Shown in pieces: positions 34,195 through 39,725 of a stretch of 39,725 bases of DNA; within the stretch, counting starts at the first letter, position 1; every line of letters starts with the position of its first letter. The notes beneath the pieces are model-generated. The model searched no databases and was not told where the DNA came from. It saw nothing but the letters and a program-made list of their open reading frames with translations. The DNA is from Pontibacterium sinense (lineage in GTDB: Bacteria; Pseudomonadota; Gammaproteobacteria; Pseudomonadales; Balneatricaceae): contig NZ_JADEYS010000032.1 of assembly GCF_015209595.1 (NCBI RefSeq), positions 1 to 39,725 of the forward strand, in the 5' to 3' direction. Made by a program: the position numbers and the translations under genes.

Positions 34195-35487
34195 TTGACA
34201 CGCACAGAAATTGAAAACTCCGTACAAGAATTATATGTCGGTATATTAGGACGTTCAGCCGATGCCACTGGCTTGAAATATTGGGCCGACGAAATCGAAG
34301 CAGGCACGATGGTGTTGGAAAACACCCGTGCAGCATTTACCCAACAGGACGAATATACGTCTATATACGGCGGTTTGTCCTCTGCCGAGCTGGTCACAAA
34401 AGTCTACCAAAACATGCTAGCCCGCGATCCTGATAGTGAGGGCTTGGCGTACTGGTCTTCAGAGTTGGATGGGGATGGCCCTGTAACTCCGGATATGCTT
34501 GTACTCGCCGTGCTCAATGCAGCTAAAGAAGGTAACGGGGCCGACAATAGTATCGTGATCAATAAAACGGCGGCCGCCACCGATTTCACCAACAGGAGCT
34601 CAGACAAAGTCGCAGATAAGGAGTTTCTCAGCGCGGCAAAACAGGTTGTAGATTCTATTTCTCAGGACACTGATTCTGTGACTGAAGCCCAAACTTTAAC
34701 GACATCACTACTTTCAGGACTAAACGATCGTTTTATTCTGAAAATCAATTACGAGAACCACACACTTGGGGCATACAGTGTCGATCAACTAAAGCAAGAT
34801 GCGGGACCCAATGCTGATTCCACCAATATCTTTGGCGCAGCAGAGGTCGTCAGCATTGGTGACAACCAAAAGTTAAAGGTAACACTGGAAGCAGGCTCCG
34901 TTAAAAACGGGATTCAGTGGTATAGCCGCTTCGATGATCAACAAGAGCTTTATTTCTATTACGAAATAACCTACGCAGAAGGCATGCAGTGGACTGCAGG
35001 AATCAAAGGTCCCGGCCTCGGCGCGAAGGTAGGTGATAACAACCCTACCGGTCTCAACGATATCGGCATTGATGGCGGATTCAGCCTCAGGACAATGACG
35101 AGAGAGGACGGCAAAGCGGTACAGTACATCTACGATCAGCGAAAAGAAGACGGCAAAGCCGGGGAAGATGTTGACCTGAAGACAACCAACGGCGATCCGG
35201 TTGTTTTCCAGCCAGGAGAAGTTATTCAGATATCCCAGCGGGTAAAGATGAACACCCCAAATGTTGCTGATGGCGAACTTGTCACCACTATAAATGGCGA
35301 GGAAGTGCTTAATTTGACTGACCGGATCTGGAGCCAGTCAGGTGAAGACGGCATAAACAGTCTGTTTTTTGACATTTGGCATGGAGGCAGCAATATCGAT
35401 AAGTTTATTCCGTCCATAGACTCTCACGTGTATATCGACAACATCGGCATCAGCACACAACCCATTACCCCGGACTTATTTAACTGA
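34195..35487 (+). CDS. DUF4214 protein with polysaccharide-lyase-14-like domain
   Basis: About 430 residues. The N-terminal 160 residues hold DUF4214-type helical repeats: ELYVGILGRSADATGLKYW and YQNMLARDPDSEGLAYWSSE, seen in secreted and surface proteins. The C-terminal part (about 180-425) resembles family 14 polysaccharide lyases (beta-jelly-roll): MQWTAGIKGPGLGAK, GGFSLRTMTREDGKA, QRVKMNTPNVADGELV and a closing FDIWHGGS...YIDNIGIS. Family 14 enzymes cleave uronate polymers such as alginate; activity and substrate here are unproven. There is no N-terminal signal peptide, so secretion, if any, would use another route. TTG at 34195 with AGGAG 9 bp upstream is the preferred start; TTG at 34171 would include the ribosome site in the gene. 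It is divergent from the B12 operon. Confidence 0.75.
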   Translation: MTRTEIENSVQELYVGILGRSADATGLKYWADEIEAGTMVLENTRAAFTQQDEYTSIYGGLSSAELVTKVYQNMLARDPDSEGLAYWSSELDGDGPVTPDMLVLAVLNAAKEGNGADNSIVINKTAAATDFTNRSSDKVADKEFLSAAKQVVDSISQDTDSVTEAQTLTTSLLSGLNDRFILKINYENHTLGAYSVDQLKQDAGPNADSTNIFGAAEVVSIGDNQKLKVTLEAGSVKNGIQWYSRFDDQQELYFYYEITYAEGMQWTAGIKGPGLGAKVGDNNPTGLNDIGIDGGFSLRTMTREDGKAVQYIYDQRKEDGKAGEDVDLKTTNGDPVVFQPGEVIQISQRVKMNTPNVADGELVTTINGEEVLNLTDRIWSQSGEDGINSLFFDIWHGGSNIDKFIPSIDSHVYIDNIGISTQPITPDLFN

Positions 35488-35504
35488 GAACCTGAATTTT
35501 TGAC

Positions 35505-35528
35505 AAAAAAAGCCCCCAGAGCGGAGGC
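35505..35528 (-). terminator. Second rho-independent terminator of putA
   Basis: On the minus strand GCCTCC-GCTCT-GGGGGC (one T-G pair) followed by seven Ts. It lies just downstream of the first putA terminator. Confidence 0.75.
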
Positions 35529-35530
35529 AG

Positions 35531-35559
35531 AAAAACGCCGGATCAGGCCAGATCCGGCG
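35531..35559 (-). terminator. First rho-independent terminator of putA
   Basis: A perfect 9-bp stem CGCCGGATC/GATCCGGCG with a 6-base loop; TTTTT follows on the minus strand. It begins 51 bp after the putA stop codon. No T-run follows on the plus strand, so it does not clearly serve the gene ending at 35487. Confidence 0.85.
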
Positions 35560-35609
35560 GAGTGAGAGCGTGGAGAAGCTCAAACAAGTGACTTAATCGT
35601 GTGAGCAGA

Positions 35610-38600
35610 TTACTCCGACGCAGCAATCAAACTGGCGTTACCGCCAGCAGCAGTGGTGTCGACACACAAGTGTCGTTCCATCACAAAACGTTCCGGTGCA
35701 TTTACTTCGGTGATCAGTGGCAACAGCACACCGTCACGTACTGCCAATGCCTGACGGTAAACACGCAGGGTGCTGATATCCGCATTACTGGTGACCGCCG
35801 CGAAACCTTTCGCTGTGGTCAGCGCACTTGGCACCACCAGCCCTTCAACGGCAACCACCGGCAAACCAACTTCGCCCGCGTTGCGCGCCCAATTTTCAAC
35901 ACCTGGTGCAACCAGTACCACGGCGTTACCTTGTGCCAGCGCAACCGCGGCTTGCTGCAACGCGGTGTCTTTATCCGGTCCAAGACAAAGCACAACACCG
36001 CGAGATATATCAGATAATAGGTTCAACTCACCGGTTGGCCCTGGCATCGCTTCTGCCTCACCACCCAAAACAGTGATTTCAGCACCGACATCACCCAGCA
36101 AACCGACCAGTTTGGTGTGACGATCTGCATCCTCTGCCCATGCTTTAGACTGTGCAGAGTTGTTCAGCTGATCAATCGCCGACTGCAATGCCGCAGTATC
36201 AACGCCTGCACCCAATGATGGCTCAACTCCAGCCTGCGCATTGGTCATAAACCGTTTCACATAGTGCGGACCACCTGCTTTCGGCCCGGTACCGGACAAA
36301 CCTTCACCGCCGAATGGCTGGGAGCCCACAACCGCACCGATCTGGTTACGGTTAACGTAGATGTTACCGACACTGATGCGCTCACAGATACGGGCAACGC
36401 GGGTATCAACACGGGTGTGCAGGCCAAAGGTCAGACCATATCCCTGTGCATTGATATCATCTACCACTGAATCGATCTGATCGGCTGAGAACGTCGCCAC
36501 ATGCAGAATCGGACCAAAGATCTCCTGATCCAGCTCTGCAATGCCTTCCAACTTGATCACGGTTGGCGCGACAAACAGACCATCCTGCGGGATCGACAGC
36601 GATTTCAGAACACGGCCTTTCTGACGGAAAGTTTCGCAATGCTCTTCGATACGGGATTTCGCCAAGGTATCGATCACCGGACCAATATCGGTGCTCAGTG
36701 CCCAGGGATTACCAATACGCAGCTCATCCATCGCACCGAACAACATCTCCAGTACGTGATCGGCGATATCTTCCTGCAGGTACAACATACGCAGTGCAGA
36801 ACAACGCTGACCGGCACTCTGGAACGCAGACGCTAATACATCACGTACCACCTGCTCGGGCAGCGCCGTGGAGTCAACGATCATGGCGTTCAGACCACCC
36901 GTTTCTGCCACCAGCGGTGCATCCGGAGCAACCTTCTCAGCCATTACTTTGTTGATGCGCTGAGCCGTCGCCGTCGATCCGGTGAAACATACACCAGCAA
37001 TACGTGCATCAGAGGTCAGCGGTGCACCCACATTCACACCACTGCCCGGCAGCAGCTGCAACGCATCCGCGGGGATACCCGCTTCGCGCATCAACTCAAC
37101 CGCACGCGCGGCGATCAAAGCAGTCTGATCCGCCGGTTTAGCCAATACCGTATTACCCGCGGCCAATGCCGCCAGTACCTGACCAGAGAAAATAGCCAGT
37201 GGGAAGTTCCACGGAGAGATACAGGTGATCACACCCCGCGCTTCACCGCTGTGTTCATTGCGCAGCGCTTCAGTGGCGTAGAACCGGGCAAAATCCACCG
37301 CTTCACGCAATTCACCCACTGCATCCAGCATGCTCTTACCCGCTTCACGGGTGGTCAGGCTGAACAGTTCTGCCGCGTGTTCTTCAAACAGATCAGCCAC
37401 TTTGCGCAGACACTCCGCACGCTGTGCCGCCGGTGTTGCTGACCAGGTTGTAAATCCGTTCTGCGCCGCGATGATGGCCTCTTCGATATCGTCCGCAGAC
37501 GCTTCAATCACATACCCCACCAGATCATCCGGTGCTGCCGGATTAGTGACATTGATCTGATTACGATCACCGGGTTCGCTGATCGCTTTACCCGCCACCA
37601 TCGGCTGCGCCTGCCACTGATGCTCAAGGAAACCAAAACGCTCAGCTTCCAGCAGTTCCATCGCGACCGGATCGGTAATATCCCAGCCACGTGCATTCAC
37701 ACGGCCTTCGCCGTACAGGTCCGCAGGACGTGCAATCATGGTGCTGGATACCTGATCACCTTGTGCTCTCACCGCATCAAACGGGTCACGTGCGATCTCT
37801 TCCGGCTGGATGCTGGTGTCTACAATCTGGTTTACAAAGGAGCTGTTAGCGCCGTTTTCCAACAAACGACGTACCAGGTACGCCAGCAGATCCTGATGCG
37901 CACCCACCGGTGCATAGATACGGCAACGGGTGTTGCTGTTTTTCAACACAGTATCGTGCAGGGATTCGCCCATGCCGTGCAGACGCTGAAATTCGTACTG
38001 CTCAGAGCCCATATCACGGGCCATATGCAAAATAGACGCGACGGAGTGTGCGTTGTGTGTCGCAAACTGAGGATAGATACGATCAGTCATGCCCAGCAGT
38101 TTTTCAGCACAGCACATGTAAGACACATCACTGTTCACTTTACGGGTATAGACCGGGAAACCGTTCAGCCCCAAAACCTGTGCACGTTTGATCTCGGCAT
38201 CCCAGTAGGCGCCTTTAACCAGACGCACCATGATCTTGCGATCCAGATTGGTCGCCAATACATACAGCCAGTTCAGCACATGGGACGCACGCGGGCCAAA
38301 TGCCTGCACAACGATGCCAAACCCTTCCCAGCCTTCGAGTGCCGGATCAGACAAAACGGCTTCGATCACATCCAGAGACAGATCCAGACGATCGGCTTCT
38401 TCCGCGTCGATGTTGAAGCCCATGTTGGCTTGTTTTGCCTGCAATGCCAGTGAACGCGTGCGTTCCACCAGCTCTTTCATCACACGGTCACGCTGACCAA
38501 ATTCATAGCGCGCATGCAGTGCAGACAATTTAACGGAGATGCCCGGATTCATCCGGATATCAGAGTGCGTGCAGGCCGCAGACAGTTCGTTAATCGCTTT

Positions 38601-39272
38601 AGCGTATGCAGCGTGATAGCGCAGCGCATCCGCATCGGTACGCGCCGCTTCACCCAGCATATCGTATGAGTAGGAATAGCCCTGAGCTTCGTACTTGCTG
38701 GCGCGCTTGGTCGCCTCTTCAATCGTACGACCCAGTACAAACTGACGGCCCAGCTCTTTCATCGCCTGACCCACTGCGGTACGTACCACAGGTTCACCCA
38801 GTCGCTTAACCATTGAGCGCAGTGTTTTCGTCACACCTTTTTTCTGATCTTCTTCCGGCGCAATCATTTTACCGGTCAACATCAACGCCCAGGTTGACGA
38901 GTTCACCAGAGATGAGTTCGCCTGACCCAGATGACTGCGCCAGTTGCCGTGCGCCACTTTATCTTCAATCAGGGCATCAATCGTGATGGAGTCCGGCACA
39001 CGCAGCAGTGCTTCGGCCAGGCACATCAGTGCCACGCCTTCTTTGGTCGTCAGACCGTATTCAGCAAGGAATTTTTCCATCATAGACGGTGAGCTTTCGT
39101 TACGAACCTTGCGTACCAAATCCGCCGCACGGGATGAGATCGCAGCTCGGTCATCAGAAGACAATCGGGCGTCATCCATCAGCGCATGCATCGCCTTGGC
39201 TTCATCTGCCAGATAGTTGTTTCGGATAATGTCGCGATACTGCTCGAGTGTCAGCTCGGTAGTAAGATTCAT
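35610..39272 (-). CDS. putA: Bifunctional proline dehydrogenase / P5C dehydrogenase PutA (type B)
   Basis: A 1220-residue enzyme oxidising proline to glutamate at the membrane. The FAD-dependent PRODH barrel (about 180-490) shows ISVKLSALHARYE, VQAFGPRA, RLVKGAYWDAEIKRAQ and the YLVRRLLENGANSSF end. The NAD-dependent P5CDH part (about 570-1010) has Asn689 in SPWNFP, Glu790 in VAETGGLNA and the nucleophile Cys824 in SAGQRCSALR. A C-terminal domain follows. The N-terminal ribbon-helix-helix repressor domain found in Escherichia coli PutA is missing, so the protein should not regulate itself by DNA binding. GGTGAG lies 5 bp before the ATG. It is a single gene with tandem terminators and AT-rich upstream DNA. 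Confidence 0.96.
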   Translation of the reverse strand: MNLTTELTLEQYRDIIRNNYLADEAKAMHALMDDARLSSDDRAAISSRAADLVRKVRNESSPSMMEKFLAEYGLTTKEGVALMCLAEALLRVPDSITIDALIEDKVAHGNWRSHLGQANSSLVNSSTWALMLTGKMIAPEEDQKKGVTKTLRSMVKRLGEPVVRTAVGQAMKELGRQFVLGRTIEEATKRASKYEAQGYSYSYDMLGEAARTDADALRYHAAYAKAINELSAACTHSDIRMNPGISVKLSALHARYEFGQRDRVMKELVERTRSLALQAKQANMGFNIDAEEADRLDLSLDVIEAVLSDPALEGWEGFGIVVQAFGPRASHVLNWLYVLATNLDRKIMVRLVKGAYWDAEIKRAQVLGLNGFPVYTRKVNSDVSYMCCAEKLLGMTDRIYPQFATHNAHSVASILHMARDMGSEQYEFQRLHGMGESLHDTVLKNSNTRCRIYAPVGAHQDLLAYLVRRLLENGANSSFVNQIVDTSIQPEEIARDPFDAVRAQGDQVSSTMIARPADLYGEGRVNARGWDITDPVAMELLEAERFGFLEHQWQAQPMVAGKAISEPGDRNQINVTNPAAPDDLVGYVIEASADDIEEAIIAAQNGFTTWSATPAAQRAECLRKVADLFEEHAAELFSLTTREAGKSMLDAVGELREAVDFARFYATEALRNEHSGEARGVITCISPWNFPLAIFSGQVLAALAAGNTVLAKPADQTALIAARAVELMREAGIPADALQLLPGSGVNVGAPLTSDARIAGVCFTGSTATAQRINKVMAEKVAPDAPLVAETGGLNAMIVDSTALPEQVVRDVLASAFQSAGQRCSALRMLYLQEDIADHVLEMLFGAMDELRIGNPWALSTDIGPVIDTLAKSRIEEHCETFRQKGRVLKSLSIPQDGLFVAPTVIKLEGIAELDQEIFGPILHVATFSADQIDSVVDDINAQGYGLTFGLHTRVDTRVARICERISVGNIYVNRNQIGAVVGSQPFGGEGLSGTGPKAGGPHYVKRFMTNAQAGVEPSLGAGVDTAALQSAIDQLNNSAQSKAWAEDADRHTKLVGLLGDVGAEITVLGGEAEAMPGPTGELNLLSDISRGVVLCLGPDKDTALQQAAVALAQGNAVVLVAPGVENWARNAGEVGLPVVAVEGLVVPSALTTAKGFAAVTSNADISTLRVYRQALAVRDGVLLPLITEVNAPERFVMERHLCVDTTAAGGNASLIAASE

Positions 39273-39725
39273 GGCCTCACCTTTCTATAAGAATTTTTTT
39301 ACCATTCTAGCGACGACCTAATAATTAATTTCTCTATTTAATAAGAATACACAAACCCAATTAATCTTATTTTCAAATAAAAAAGGCCATATCACCTTTA
39401 AATCAAAAACAAAAAAGAACAAATGACTTTACAGAGCCCCACTCAGCCTTCGAGACTCCCCACCGCCTGAACACCATGATGCCGAGCGACTCTCTGGCTC
39501 AAAGTGAGTCCTGCCATCCTCCACTAATACAAGGCACCTTCAGATACCTACCATGCATCATTACCTCCGCTTCGGTGACTGCCTCTGTTGGGTTACGTCG
39601 CACAGACAGATCAGATATAAATTCCAACATCCTGCCAAAGTGCGACTAACCCAACCTTGTATCTCTCCATCTGCTCTGTTTGATTAGATAGAGCTCCCCG
39701 GTCAGGTGAGGCTGTACCCAACCTA
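39273..39725. other. Intergenic region upstream of putA, no gene seen
   Basis: The first 150 bp are AT-rich and should hold the putA promoter; I could not fix a convincing -35/-10 pair (TAGAAT occurs on the minus strand at 39302-39307 with no good -35). The remainder has no convincing open frame. It contains an inverted repeat, listed separately. Confidence 0.6.
39587..39655. repeat. GTTGGGTTA-type imperfect inverted repeat
   Basis: GTTGGGTTACGTCGCAC (39587-39603) and GTGCGACTAACCCAAC (39640-39655) are inverted copies with one extra base. TACCCAACCTA at the window end may be another copy. This type of sequence is common as intergenic repeat in proteobacteria. Confidence 0.65.

Noticed and set aside
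34134-34397. Minus-strand open frame opposite the DUF4214 gene
   Set aside because: The plus-strand gene has clear domain signatures and a ribosome-binding site; the minus frame has neither.
35505-35559. Shared bidirectional terminator for the DUF4214 gene
   Set aside because: Both hairpins are followed by T-runs only on the minus strand, so they fit putA alone.

Overview
The window looks like a chromosomal segment of a gammaproteobacterium, plausibly a marine Oceanospirillales-type organism. This is inferred from gene content only (type B PutA, LapG/LapD pair, CobN-type B12 cluster, frequent REP-like intergenic repeats); I cannot name a species. No rRNA, tRNA, CRISPR array, transposase or phage gene was seen.

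Left part (1-5355, plus strand). The 3' end of an Ala-rich tandem-repeat protein is followed by a UUCG-loop terminator. Next come a Wzy/WaaL-type O-antigen polymerase/ligase, a LapG-like periplasmic cysteine protease and a LapD-like c-di-GMP receptor. Each 17-residue repeat junction of the first protein carries the tetrapeptide TAAG, which resembles the LapG cleavage motif of LapA-type adhesins.

Middle part (6344-33923, minus strand). A 24-gene cobalamin and cobalt-uptake operon reads leftwards. It starts at a sigma70-like promoter (33895-33923) followed directly by a cobalamin riboswitch (33691-33886) and a hairpin that covers the first ribosome-binding site. Order of transcription: DUF4198/NikK-like protein, cbiM, NikL-like protein, cbiQ, cbiO (an ECF cobalt importer in K-M-L-Q-O order), a His-tailed MFS transporter, a fused ChlI/ChlD chelatase subunit, cobO, cobB, cbiD, cobK, cobH, cobL, cobI, cbiG, cobJ, cobM, cobW, cobN, cobQ, cobD(cbiB), cobC, bluB and cbiX. 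Most junctions overlap or lie within about 30 bp. The pathway is a hybrid: CbiX, CbiG and CbiD are 'anaerobic/early cobalt' enzymes, while CobN and BluB are 'aerobic' ones. No cobG, cobF, cobS/cobT chelatase subunits, cobU/P, cobV or nicotinate-DMB transferase gene is present here.

The operon is broken by three gaps of about 370-560 bp, and it is followed by a fourth, of about 990 bp. All four are filled with intergenic repeats of two families: a composite 105-117 bp element made of two GTTCCCACG hairpins with inverted ends, and a 45-65 bp cloverleaf-like element (TGTAGGG...CCCTACA) whose arms show compensatory base changes. One 274 bp block of these repeats is directly duplicated with only two homopolymer differences.

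Right part. Divergent from the riboswitch is a DUF4214 protein with a C-terminal domain resembling family 14 polysaccharide lyases. A convergent type B putA (proline to glutamate) with two tandem terminators follows on the minus strand. The last 450 bp hold the AT-rich putA upstream region and a GTTGGGTTA inverted repeat.
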